A DNA stretch of 32,702 nucleotides from Endomicrobiia bacterium (GCA_025060535.1 JANXCA010000015.1:1-32702), one strand, 5' to 3'. Shown: positions 1-6,498, counted from the stretch's first letter. The notes: generated from the letters alone by a model not told the origin. Translations and numbers: made by a program.

Positions 1-306
1 GTGCGAAAAGATGCCCGCATTCAAGGGGATTGCGACCCAATTATGCCATCTTGCCGCTAATGTTGTTGATAATATAAGTGCGAAAAAATGCCCGCATTCA
101 AGGGGATTGGATGGAAGTAGATAGTAGATAGTAGCGAGGGATCAGGGATGAATTAAAAAGAAAAAACCTCCCTGATTCCTACCTGCTGCTCCCTATCTAC
201 TATATCGTTAGAAGATGCCCGTATTCAAGGGAATTGCGACACTACTCTTTCTAAGAACTCAGGTACTGCGAATGTCGTGCGAAAAGATGCCCGCATTCAA
301 GGGGAT
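1..306 (+). CRISPR. CRISPR array, leader-distal end (4 repeats, partly decayed)
   Basis: Repeats lie at 1-36, 78-109, about 205-240 and 277-306. The full repeat is 36 nt, begins GTGCGAAAAGATGCCCGCAT and ends GGGGATTGCGAC. An ATTG-containing 3' end is typical of the crRNA 5' handle in type I/III systems, so the array probably reads on the plus strand and its leader lies left of the window. Repeat 2 loses its last four bases, repeat 3 is mutated at its 5' end and centre, and repeat 4 stops matching after GGGGAT; a degraded last repeat is usual at the leader-distal end. Spacers are 41 nt (37-77) and 36 nt (241-276). The interval 110-204 is 95 nt, too long for a spacer, and holds an inverted repeat. 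The csx3-csx1-cas1-cas2 genes follow directly. Confidence 0.93.
121..203. repeat. Imperfect palindromic element between CRISPR repeats 2 and 3
   Basis: The outer arms ATAGTAGATAG (121-131) and CTATCTACTAT (193-203) are perfect reverse complements. The inner arms ATCAGGGA (141-148) and TCCCTGAT (169-176) are also perfect. Between them lie unequal G-rich (left) and C/T-rich (right) stretches, and the loop is A-rich (149-168). The RNA would fold into a long hairpin. The element sits where a roughly 36-41 nt spacer should be, and both flanking repeats are eroded on the side facing it. It may be a small non-autonomous element or dispersed palindrome; no ORF or target-site duplication is visible. 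The identity is inferred; the inverted repeat itself is plain in the sequence. Confidence 0.7.
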
Positions 307-338
307 CTAAAAACTTTTTACTTTTAAGTAATTTTTTA

Positions 339-367
339 TTGAAAATATAATTTCAATATTGTAATTT
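339..367 (+). promoter_or_regulatory. Putative promoter of csx3-csx1-cas1-cas2
   Basis: TTGAAA (339-344) is followed by 17 nt and TAATTT (362-367). The start codon is at 380, which implies only about 5-6 nt of 5' leader, and no Shine-Dalgarno sequence is visible. The -35 box is the left half of a perfect inverted repeat ATTGAAA-N6-TTTCAAT (338-357). The -10 is weak, but the same layout recurs before other first genes of this window. Confidence 0.4.
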
Positions 368-379
368 TTTATTAAGAAA

Positions 380-691
380 ATGGATTTCATTAATTTCAAA
401 ATTCATCACAAAGATAGTTTTGTTGTAGTTGAATTTAAGTTAACAAGAGAAATTGAACCTTCAGATCTTTTAAAGATAAACCCACCTGATGCAGTAAAAG
501 AAGGTTTTGCTTCTAAAGGTGTGGTTATTTCAGGAAGAGGACCTGTATGGTTGTATGGATTTCTTATACATTTTTATCATCCTACAAAGTATGTAGGAGT
601 GTATGACCCAAGATTAAGTGCTGCTGTTGTTGTTGAGACTCATACTCAAGATGTAAAAATTGGAGATTTAATACCTGTTTTTTTAGAATGA
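380..691 (+). CDS. csx3: Csx3 (Crn3-type) cyclic tetra-adenylate ring nuclease
   Basis: A 103-residue single-domain protein of the Csx3 family. Members linearise cyclic tetra-adenylate, the second messenger made by the Cas10 subunit of type III CRISPR complexes, and so switch off CARF effectors. Visible signatures are SGRGPVWLYG (51-60), FLIHFYHP with H64 and H67, YDPRL with D76 and R78, and VVVETHT near 83-89. The spacing of H67, D76 and R78 matches the residues described as important in the Archaeoglobus enzyme. The length is normal for stand-alone Csx3, with no fused AAA or kinase domain. Its last four bases overlap the csx1 start (ATGA), so ring nuclease and effector are translationally coupled. 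It is the first gene after the array, and the start codon lacks a Shine-Dalgarno site. Family assignment is confident; activity is inferred. Confidence 0.9.
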   Translation: MDFINFKIHHKDSFVVVEFKLTREIEPSDLLKINPPDAVKEGFASKGVVISGRGPVWLYGFLIHFYHPTKYVGVYDPRLSAAVVVETHTQDVKIGDLIPVFLE

Positions 692-2034
692 AATACATAT
701 ATCAAATAGGAAGAATAGATAAAAATATTTTAGAAAACAAAAAATTCCGAATAGATAATGAAATTTTTGAAGCTCCTTTAAGCGGTATTGCACTTAAAGA
801 ATATTTTAAAAACAAAAAACAAGATGTAAAACTTGTACTTATCTATCCTATAAGTTTAGCAATTAACAAAACAGTAACCGATCAGAAATTGAATCCTCTT
901 TGTGATAAAATTGCAGAATTATTTCACGACAAAACAAAACTTAACAATTTTATAAAGTATCCCTGCAAATTTTTTAAATGTCATCCGCACAATAAATATG
1001 CAGATTATTTTTTTGTTGTTCATTCTATTGGTGAGTATGAAGGAATAAATTTCAAGACAGATTTTAGTTTTATAGTATTAGAAATTTTTTGTGATATTAT
1101 AAAAAGATATATTAAATGGGAAAAAATTCAAAATAAAGATAGTAACTTTGAACTTTATATAGATATTTCAACGGGTCTTAACATATATATAACTTCTTTA
1201 ATTGAGGCAGCTAGATATTTTGTTGTATTTCAGAAATTAAGAAACTGGGACAACACCAAGAAAGTTACTGTAAAAATTGTATTTAGTGATCCAATAATAG
1301 GAAGTTCTTCGCAGGTTTACAATCTTTATTTTGATTATCAACTTGATGTTAAAGTTTTTTTAGTATCTCCTATTAAAAAAGAAGATCTAGATTTTAAGTT
1401 AGCAAGACAAATTTTTGCTGGTGAAGATGAAAAGGAATTAAAGCAAAAATTAAACAAACTTCTTGAGGATTTTGCTATTCTGTTTTCTTCTGTAAAAAAT
1501 ACAACTCCATTAATTTGGTTTACCTTCAAGTTTGAAAATAGTACTTTATTGAATGAACTTATTAAAAAATGTTACAAAATCTTCTTATCTAACTGGCAAA
1601 GTTCCTATAGTATTGATGTTTCTTGTTTTTTGAAGGCTTTTTTGTGTATTTCTTTTTATGAAGGTCTACTTAGAGTTTTAAAAAAGAAAGGTATTGAGTT
1701 TGGTCGTGGAGAAGTTTCTCTTGAAGATTTAAAAAATATAAAAAGTAAATTAAAAGAGATTTTTCCTGACTTAAAAATTGAATTGTTAGGAAACGAACTT
1801 GCTAATTTAGAAAGAAACAGAAATTGTTTTTCAAATTGTTCTAGTTGGACTTTGCTTAAGAATTTTGTTGGTGGAGAATCTCAAGAATTTCAGCCAAGAA
1901 ACTTTATTGCCCATGGTGGGTTTGAAAGAAATATTGTTGAGGTAAAAATAGAAAACAATGATTTGAATTTTAGATATGTTGATAGTAAAGATGTCCTTGA
2001 TAAAATAAAATCAACTTTGATAAATAACCTCTAA
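688..2034 (+). CDS. csx1: Csx1-family CARF-HEPN ribonuclease
   Basis: A 448-residue protein of the Csx1 class, normally an RNase activated by cyclic oligoadenylate during type III CRISPR interference. The N-terminal CARF domain holds the ligand-loop motif DISTGLN (159-165), a variant of the D-x-[ST]-x-G-x-N signature. The C-terminal HEPN domain carries the R-x4-H motif as RNFIAH (R404, H409) followed by GGFERN, and both catalytic residues are intact. The length fits full-size Csx1 rather than a truncated form. It overlaps csx3 by four bases and ends two bases before cas1, so the signalling pair and the adaptation genes share one transcript. It might be labelled Csm6 by some schemes, but the size and the HEPN motif context favour Csx1. 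No cas10 is in the window, so the source of its activator is unseen. Confidence 0.85.
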   Translation: MKYIYQIGRIDKNILENKKFRIDNEIFEAPLSGIALKEYFKNKKQDVKLVLIYPISLAINKTVTDQKLNPLCDKIAELFHDKTKLNNFIKYPCKFFKCHPHNKYADYFFVVHSIGEYEGINFKTDFSFIVLEIFCDIIKRYIKWEKIQNKDSNFELYIDISTGLNIYITSLIEAARYFVVFQKLRNWDNTKKVTVKIVFSDPIIGSSSQVYNLYFDYQLDVKVFLVSPIKKEDLDFKLARQIFAGEDEKELKQKLNKLLEDFAILFSSVKNTTPLIWFTFKFENSTLLNELIKKCYKIFLSNWQSSYSIDVSCFLKAFLCISFYEGLLRVLKKKGIEFGRGEVSLEDLKNIKSKLKEIFPDLKIELLGNELANLERNRNCFSNCSSWTLLKNFVGGESQEFQPRNFIAHGGFERNIVEVKIENNDLNFRYVDSKDVLDKIKSTLINNL

Positions 2035-2036
2035 AG

Positions 2037-3038
2037 ATGGCTTCCCTTTATATTACTGAAGATTACGCTATAATAAAAAAACATCAGCAACGTATAGTTG
2101 TTCAAAAAGAGGATAAAATACTTCTTGAAATCCCGTCTTTCAAAATTGATAAAATTTTGCTTTTTGGTAAAATTCAAATTACCGCAGATGCTGTTGAGTG
2201 GCTTTTAGAAAACAACATAGATGTTGCTTTTTTTAACCAATATGGCCGTCTTAAGGCGAAACTTCAAAATATAGAAAGTAAAAATGTATACTTAAGAATA
2301 CTTCAGTATGAAACCTATCAAGATGAAAAAAGAAGATTGTCTATTGCTAAAAGTATAGTTAAAGGTAAAATAGAAAGTATGATAAACTTTATTAAAAGAT
2401 TTCATAAAAACCATCCTGATATAAGTTTTGATGAAGAAATAAGTTTTTTGGAAAAATCAATTGAGTTGCTTGAAAGAAAGCAACATATAGGAGGAGTTCT
2501 TGGTGTAGAGGGTATTGTTTGTAGTGTGTATTTTGGAAGTTTTAATAAGTTTTTGTTAAACTCTAACTGGCATGGAAGTTTTCCGGGAAGGACAAAAAGG
2601 CCACCAAGGGATCCTTTGAATGCTCTTTTGTCTTTAGGTTATTCCTTAGTTACTAATGAGTTGGTTTCTGTTTTGTGTGGGATTGGATTTGACCCTTATG
2701 TGGGATTTCTTCATGAGATTGATTATGGAAGGCCTTCTTTAGCTGTTGATTTGTTAGAGGAGTTTAGAGTTGCTGTGGTGGATAGAGTTGTTGTGGAGAT
2801 GGTAAATAATAAAGTAATTTCATATGAAGATTTTGAATATAAAGAAAATATGGTTTTAATGAAGAAGGAATATTTAAAAAAATTTTTTGAGCATTTTGAC
2901 CGGAAACTCAATACTTCATTTAAAGATTATTTTTCAGGTCAAGAGCTTACTTATCGTAAAGCTTTCTATAACCAAGCACAAAAGTTAGCTAAAGCAATTA
3001 GAGAAAATATTTCATATGAAAGTTTCCGTTTTTTATAG
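2037..3038 (+). CDS. cas1: Cas1, CRISPR integrase subunit
   Basis: A 333-residue Cas1, the metal-dependent integrase that with Cas2 inserts new spacers beside the leader. The N-terminal beta domain (about 1-85) is followed by the helical catalytic domain. Metal-ligand regions are visible: E158 in LGVEG, H226 in GFLHEIDYG, and D238 with E241/E242 in the DLLEEFR motif. The GSFPGRTKRPPRDPLNALLS segment (about 180-200) is also typical. Length is normal and no residue is missing. It starts two bases after csx1 and cas2 follows after nine bases. It is not fused to reverse transcriptase or Cas4, and no cas4 is nearby. The system type cannot be set from Cas1 alone; the Csx1/Csx3 neighbours point to type III. 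Confidence 0.96.
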   Translation: MASLYITEDYAIIKKHQQRIVVQKEDKILLEIPSFKIDKILLFGKIQITADAVEWLLENNIDVAFFNQYGRLKAKLQNIESKNVYLRILQYETYQDEKRRLSIAKSIVKGKIESMINFIKRFHKNHPDISFDEEISFLEKSIELLERKQHIGGVLGVEGIVCSVYFGSFNKFLLNSNWHGSFPGRTKRPPRDPLNALLSLGYSLVTNELVSVLCGIGFDPYVGFLHEIDYGRPSLAVDLLEEFRVAVVDRVVVEMVNNKVISYEDFEYKENMVLMKKEYLKKFFEHFDRKLNTSFKDYFSGQELTYRKAFYNQAQKLAKAIRENISYESFRFL

Positions 3039-3047
3039 TTAAGTTTT

Positions 3048-3323
3048 ATGTTTTATGTAATTAGTTATGATATAACAGATGATAAAAGAAGAAACAAAGT
3101 TGCAAAAGTTTTGGAAAATTATGCTTTGAGGGTACAGTATAGTGTGTTTGAGATAGTATGTAACAAAAATATAATTGAAGAGATTTTATTACAATTGGAA
3201 TCGTTAATAGATAAAAACGAAGATAGTATAAGAGTGTATGAAGTGTGTGAATGTTGTCTAAAAAAAATAAAAATTTTGGGTATTGGAGAAGTAACAAAAG
3301 ATCTTGAAGTTTATGTTGTGTAG
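3048..3323 (+). CDS. cas2: Cas2, CRISPR adaptation protein
   Basis: A 91-residue Cas2, the small ferredoxin-fold dimer that bridges two Cas1 dimers in the spacer integration complex. The start FYVISYDITDDKRRNKVAKV has the conserved first-strand aspartate (D8) and the basic first helix. The following VQYSVFEI strand is also characteristic. Length is normal. It is the last gene of the csx3-csx1-cas1-cas2 unit and no other cas gene follows before the tRNA-Leu. There is no clear Shine-Dalgarno site, and translation may depend on re-initiation after cas1. Confidence 0.93.
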   Translation: MFYVISYDITDDKRRNKVAKVLENYALRVQYSVFEIVCNKNIIEEILLQLESLIDKNEDSIRVYEVCECCLKKIKILGIGEVTKDLEVYVV

Positions 3324-3353
3324 TTTTTGTTAATAATTAGTTGATTTTTGTAA

Positions 3354-3414
3354 ACAAAATAAAAAATCTTTTCGAGTTCTTCTACTTTTTAAAAATTATA
3401 ATGTTTTATTTTGT
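3354..3414. repeat. A/T-rich inverted repeat after cas2 (possible weak terminator)
   Basis: ACAAAATAAAA (3354-3364) and TTTTATTTTGT (3404-3414) are perfect reverse complements separated by 39 nt. The stem is purely A/T except for one G:C pair, and such pairs arise easily in DNA this A/T-rich, so function is uncertain. It is the only candidate transcription stop seen between cas2 and the convergent tRNA-Leu. Nothing else is recognisable in 3324-3465. Confidence 0.25.
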
Positions 3415-3465
3415 AAGTAGTTAAAAACAAATAGATTACGGAGAGGGGAAAAATTAATAAAATAA

Positions 3466-3552
3466 TGCCGAAGGAGGGAGTCGAACCCTCACCCTGTTTC
3501 ACACAGGACTGGTTTTTGAGACCAGCGTGTCTGCCAATTCCACCACTTCGGC
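3466..3552 (-). tRNA. tRNA-Leu (anticodon CAA)
   Basis: On the minus strand a complete class II cloverleaf is present. The acceptor stem is GCCGAAG/CTTCGGC, the anticodon stem CTGGT/ACCAG, and the loop CTCAAAA gives anticodon CAA, reading UUG. A long variable arm follows, and the T arm is GAGGG TTCGACT CCCTC. Discriminator A is at 3466 and CCA is not encoded. It stands alone and convergent to the cas operon, with a good promoter upstream. Confidence 0.97.
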
Positions 3553-3562
3553 TTTTATTTTT

Positions 3563-3591
3563 AATATAGAATTTTACAATTAATTTTTCAA
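3563..3591 (-). promoter_or_regulatory. Promoter of tRNA-Leu
   Basis: On the minus strand TTGAAA (3591-3586) is followed by exactly 17 nt and TATATT (3568-3563), both five of six matches to the sigma-70 consensus. The tRNA 5' end lies 10 nt beyond, so transcription would start within a few bases of the mature 5' end. This is one of the best promoters in the window. Confidence 0.7.
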
Positions 3592-3644
3592 TAAGTAAAC
3601 AAAAATATTTTTTACAAAAATTTTATAAATTTTTTTAAAAACTA

Positions 3645-3673
3645 TTGAAATCTATCTTAATTTTTTGTAAATT
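3645..3673 (+). promoter_or_regulatory. Putative promoter of the response regulator gene
   Basis: TTGAAA (3645-3650), a 17-nt spacer ending in G, and TAAATT (3668-3673). The start codon lies at 3683, nine bases past the -10 box, so the transcript would have a leader of only about 2-3 nt. No Shine-Dalgarno sequence is present. The box spacing is ideal; the -10 matches four of six. Confidence 0.5.
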
Positions 3674-3682
3674 TTTTAAACC

Positions 3683-4384
3683 ATGAATAAGATTCTAATT
3701 ATAGAAGACGATCAAGAAACAGTTGAATATACTAAAAAAATTTTAGAATCTGCTGGATTTGAGGTTCATTATTCTTATACAGGTAAAGATATTATAAAGA
3801 AAATTTTAACTATTTCACCAGATTTAATTTTGTTAGACTTAACTTTGCCTGATGTAGATGGAATAGATCTGTGTAGAGAAATAAAATCGGATTTCAGGTT
3901 TCAAGCAATTCCTGTTATAATGTTGACAGCGAGGGGCTCTACAGAAGATAAAATTATTGGATTTGAAAGTGGTGCTGATGATTATATAACCAAACCATAT
4001 GAACCACAAGAGCTAATTTTGAGAATAAAAGCTTTATTAAGAAGAATGGAGTTTTTTGGTTCAAAACCTCAAGAAGTAATTACTATAGGTCCTATTACAT
4101 TAGATGTGGCTGGTTATACTGTAAGTGTGCTTAAGCCATTAAAAATTGAGCTTACTCCTAAGGAATTTCAATTGTTGTATCTGCTTATGAAAAATCAAAA
4201 TCGCGTGTTAGAAAGAAAGTTTCTTCTTAGAACACTCTGGGGTTATGCTGATGAACAAGAGATGGAGAAAACAAGAACTTTAGATGTTCACATAATGAAT
4301 TTAAGAAAAAAATTAGGTGAGGATATTGGTAAATACATAAAGACAGTAGAGAATATTGGATATAAATTTGAGTATTCAGAGTAG
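3683..4384 (+). CDS. OmpR/PhoB-family response regulator, orphan
   Basis: A 233-residue two-component response regulator. The receiver domain (about 1-120) has the acidic pocket E8-D9-D10, phospho-acceptor D52 (ILLDLTLPD), T82 (MLTARG) and K104 (ITKPY), all intact. The C-terminal winged helix-turn-helix (about 130-233) includes LTPKEFQLLYLL and the VENIGYKF wing, as in OmpR/PhoB DNA-binding regulators. No sensor kinase gene is adjacent, so the partner must be elsewhere. The gene stands first before tRNA-fMet, tRNA-Cys and pyrD, separated from the first tRNA by 12 nt, so they may share a transcript. Its regulon cannot be read from this sequence. Confidence 0.93.
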   Translation: MNKILIIEDDQETVEYTKKILESAGFEVHYSYTGKDIIKKILTISPDLILLDLTLPDVDGIDLCREIKSDFRFQAIPVIMLTARGSTEDKIIGFESGADDYITKPYEPQELILRIKALLRRMEFFGSKPQEVITIGPITLDVAGYTVSVLKPLKIELTPKEFQLLYLLMKNQNRVLERKFLLRTLWGYADEQEMEKTRTLDVHIMNLRKKLGEDIGKYIKTVENIGYKFEYSE

Positions 4385-4396
4385 TTTTCTGTAAAT

Positions 4397-4470
4397 CGCG
4401 GGGTAGAGCAGCCCGGTAGCTCGCGAGGCCCATAACCTCGAGGTCGGTGGTTCAAATCCACCCCCCGCAA
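4397..4470 (+). tRNA. Initiator tRNA-fMet (anticodon CAT), atypical anticodon arm
   Basis: The 74-nt cloverleaf has the C1:A72 mismatch (CGCGGGG with CCCCGC-A) and the A11:U24 pair, both marks of bacterial initiators. The anticodon stem is CGAGG/CCTCG with loop CCCATAA, giving CAT. Two features are unusual: position 33 is C rather than U, and pair 29:41 is A:U, so the usual run of three G:C pairs at 29-31 is broken. The T arm is GGTGG TTCAAAT CCACC, and discriminator A is at 4470. CCA is not encoded; ten T follow at 4471-4480. Confidence 0.96.
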
Positions 4471-4486
4471 TTTTTTTTTTATTTAA

Positions 4487-4560
4487 GGTGCGGTACCCAA
4501 GCAGCTAAGGGAGCGGTCTGCAAAACCGCGATTTCGTGGGTGCAAATCCCACCCGCACCT
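4487..4560 (+). tRNA. tRNA-Cys (anticodon GCA)
   Basis: Acceptor stem GGTGCGG/CCGCACC, discriminator U (4560) as usual for Cys, anticodon stem GCGGT/ACCGC with loop CTGCAAA. The T arm is GTGGG TGCAAAT CCCAC, so position 55 is G where U (pseudouridine) is nearly universal. CCA is not encoded. It lies 16 nt after tRNA-fMet and 27 nt before pyrD, probably on the same transcript. Confidence 0.96.
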
Positions 4561-4587
4561 TTATTTTAAATTACTCAAAATTATATT

Positions 4588-5484
4588 ATGCCTAACACTT
4601 CCCTTAAAATTTCTGTTGGTAAACTTTCTATTGAAAATCCAATAATGGTTGCATCAGGAGTATGTGGTTTTGGTGAAGAAAATAGAGAGGTTTTAAATAA
4701 ATGTGGTGCTGTTGTTTTTAAAACATTAACTCTTTATCCTAAAAAAGGAAACCCTCCACCAAGAGTAGTAGACTTCCCGTATGGAATGTTAAATTCAATT
4801 GGTTTAGAAAATCCAGGAGTAAAAGGTGTAAAAGAGAAACTTAAATATATTAAAAAAATAAAAACTAAAAAAATAGCAAGCTTTTTAGCAGAGGAAGAAA
4901 AAGATTTTTTTTATATTTTAGAAGAGCTTGAGAAACTTGAAGTTTTTGATGGTTATGAAATAAATCTTTCCTGCCCAAATGTTGAAAAAGGAAGATGGTT
5001 TTATGATATAAAAATTTTAGAACAAATTTTTAAAAAATTAAGAAAAATGACTAAAAAACCTCTAATAGCAAAAATTTCTATTGAAAATGATATTAAAAAA
5101 ATAATAAAGATACTAAAAGATAATAATTTTGATGGTGTTTGTATGCTTAATACATTTAGAGCTATTGCTGTAGATTACAAAAAAATTAGTTTTAAACTTG
5201 CAACAGTGTATGGTGGCTACTCAGGAGCTGCTATTAAACCATTGGTCCAAAGGTATATATATGATGTGAAAAAAGAATTTGGTGATATAGATATAATAGC
5301 AACAGGGGGAATTATGAATCCGTCTGATGTGGTTGAGTATATCTTGTTAGGTGCTAAAGCAGTTCAGATTGGGAGTGCATATTTTAGAAATCCTCAACTT
5401 CCTGTTGAATGTATTAAATTTTTAAATAATTATTTAAAGGAAAAAAATCTAAAACTTACAGAGTTAATAGGAATGCTAAAATGA
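4588..5484 (+). CDS. pyrD: Dihydroorotate dehydrogenase, class 1 (PyrD 1B-like)
   Basis: A 298-residue FMN-binding TIM barrel that oxidises dihydroorotate to orotate in pyrimidine synthesis. Visible family features are the N-terminal NPIMVASG strand (17-24), K45 in the VVFKTLTL strand, the substrate motif MLNSIGLENPG (67-77), and NLSCPN (126-131) with catalytic C129, which marks the soluble class 1 enzymes. The phosphate-binding IATGGI and VQIGSAYF segments lie near the C-terminus. The lack of N-terminal membrane helices excludes class 2. The sequence resembles the NAD-linked 1B type, which normally pairs with the PyrK electron-transfer subunit; no pyrK is in the window. hisH starts inside its stop codon (ATGA). 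Confidence 0.93.
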   Translation: MPNTSLKISVGKLSIENPIMVASGVCGFGEENREVLNKCGAVVFKTLTLYPKKGNPPPRVVDFPYGMLNSIGLENPGVKGVKEKLKYIKKIKTKKIASFLAEEEKDFFYILEELEKLEVFDGYEINLSCPNVEKGRWFYDIKILEQIFKKLRKMTKKPLIAKISIENDIKKIIKILKDNNFDGVCMLNTFRAIAVDYKKISFKLATVYGGYSGAAIKPLVQRYIYDVKKEFGDIDIIATGGIMNPSDVVEYILLGAKAVQIGSAYFRNPQLPVECIKFLNNYLKEKNLKLTELIGMLK

Positions 5485-6098
5485 TTAAAAAAGTCGGAAT
5501 AATTAATTATGGTGTTGGTAATCTAATGAGTATAACTAAAGCAATAGAGTTTTTGGGATTATATCCTAAAATCATTACTAAAAAAGTCCAAGCCGATATG
5601 ATAATACTACCAGGAGTTGGTAGTTTTGGGTATGCAATAAATTATATGAAAAAAACTGGATTGTATGAAGAGATAATAAATTTTATAAATTCAGGTAATC
5701 CTGTTTTAGGTATATGTTTAGGTTTACAAATTCTATTTAAAAATAGTGAAGAAGAGCCTACAGTTTCTGGACTTGGAGTGTTAGATGGAAAAGTCGTAAA
5801 GTTTGAAGGAAAAAAACTTCCTGTGCCTCATATGTGTTGGAATTTAGTTGAATTTAAAAATAAAAATCATATTCTACTTGAAGGTTTAAATAAAAAAGAA
5901 TTTTTTTATTTTGTGCATTCTTACTATCCTATACCAAAAGATAAAAGTATTATTTTTGGAGAAACTTTTTATTTTGAAAAATTTTGTTCAATGATACTTA
6001 AAGACAACATTGTTGCTACTCAGTTCCATTTAGAGAAAAGTGGAGAGATAGGTTTAAAACTCTTAAAAAATATAGTTAATTATTTTAATAGAAATTAG
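5481..6098 (+). CDS. hisH: Imidazole glycerol phosphate synthase, glutaminase subunit HisH
   Basis: A 205-residue class I glutamine amidotransferase that supplies ammonia to HisF in histidine synthesis. The start VGIINYGVGNLMS is typical of HisH, the nucleophile is C79 in GICLGLQ, and H183/E185 complete the triad in QFHLEKSGEIG. The family usually has HPE; here the proline is replaced by leucine, while the catalytic residues are kept. The PHMCWN segment (116-121) corresponds to the usual PHMGWN. It overlaps pyrD by four bases, and no other his gene is nearby, so hisF must be elsewhere. A related amidotransferase role is possible, but the HisH signatures are clear. Confidence 0.92.
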   Translation: MIKKVGIINYGVGNLMSITKAIEFLGLYPKIITKKVQADMIILPGVGSFGYAINYMKKTGLYEEIINFINSGNPVLGICLGLQILFKNSEEEPTVSGLGVLDGKVVKFEGKKLPVPHMCWNLVEFKNKNHILLEGLNKKEFFYFVHSYYPIPKDKSIIFGETFYFEKFCSMILKDNIVATQFHLEKSGEIGLKLLKNIVNYFNRN

Positions 6099-6125
6099 GA
6101 TATAAATAAGAAAGGATAAATAATT

Positions 6126-6479
6126 ATGTTAGTAAAATATTTAAAATCAAAATTACAAGGTTTAGTAGTTACTGAAAAAAATCTTAATTATTCAGGTAGT
6201 ATTGCTTTGGATATAGATTTTTTAGAAAAGGCAAAAATTAAACCATATGAAGTAGTTTTAGTAGTAAATCTAAACAATGCCGAAAGATTTGAGACATATG
6301 TTATACCTGCCAAAAAAGGTTCCAAGACAGTATCTCTTCAAGGTGGAGCAGCTCGTTTAGGAGAGGTGGGAGATTCTCTTATAGTAATGTCATTTTGTTA
6401 TTTGCAATCTGATGAAGAAATAAAACCTATAAGTATTATTTTTGATAAGAATAATAAAATTAAGAAAATAATAAAATAA
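6126..6479 (+). CDS. panD: Aspartate 1-decarboxylase PanD (proenzyme)
   Basis: A 117-residue pyruvoyl enzyme that makes beta-alanine from aspartate for pantothenate and CoA. The self-cleavage site is present as YSGS with G24-S25, so S25 would become the pyruvoyl group. K9, the NNAERFETYVI segment (50-60) and the GGAARL motif also match the family. Length is typical. The start has a good Shine-Dalgarno site (AAAGGA, 6111-6116, 9 nt before ATG), unlike many neighbours. The 27-nt gap from hisH suggests the same transcript. panB and panC are not in the window. Confidence 0.95.
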   Translation: MLVKYLKSKLQGLVVTEKNLNYSGSIALDIDFLEKAKIKPYEVVLVVNLNNAERFETYVIPAKKGSKTVSLQGGAARLGEVGDSLIVMSFCYLQSDEEIKPISIIFDKNNKIKKIIK

Positions 6480-6498
6480 TTCTTAAAATCTTTTCTTT

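Noticed and set aside
110-204. Reading 110-204 as one long CRISPR spacer
   Set aside because: It is over twice the length of the other spacers and contains nested inverted arms, which fits an inserted element better.
3324-3465. A further small cas gene after cas2
   Set aside because: The segment is A/T-rich with frequent stops in all frames and no family signature.
4227-4470. Minus-strand frames over the end of the response regulator and tRNA-fMet
   Set aside because: They are antisense to a well-conserved regulator domain and a tRNA, and show no protein-family features.
4471-4480. Ten-T run after tRNA-fMet as a firm intrinsic terminator
   Set aside because: No dedicated stem precedes it other than the tRNA arms, and tRNA-Cys begins six bases later without its own clear promoter; at most it is partial.
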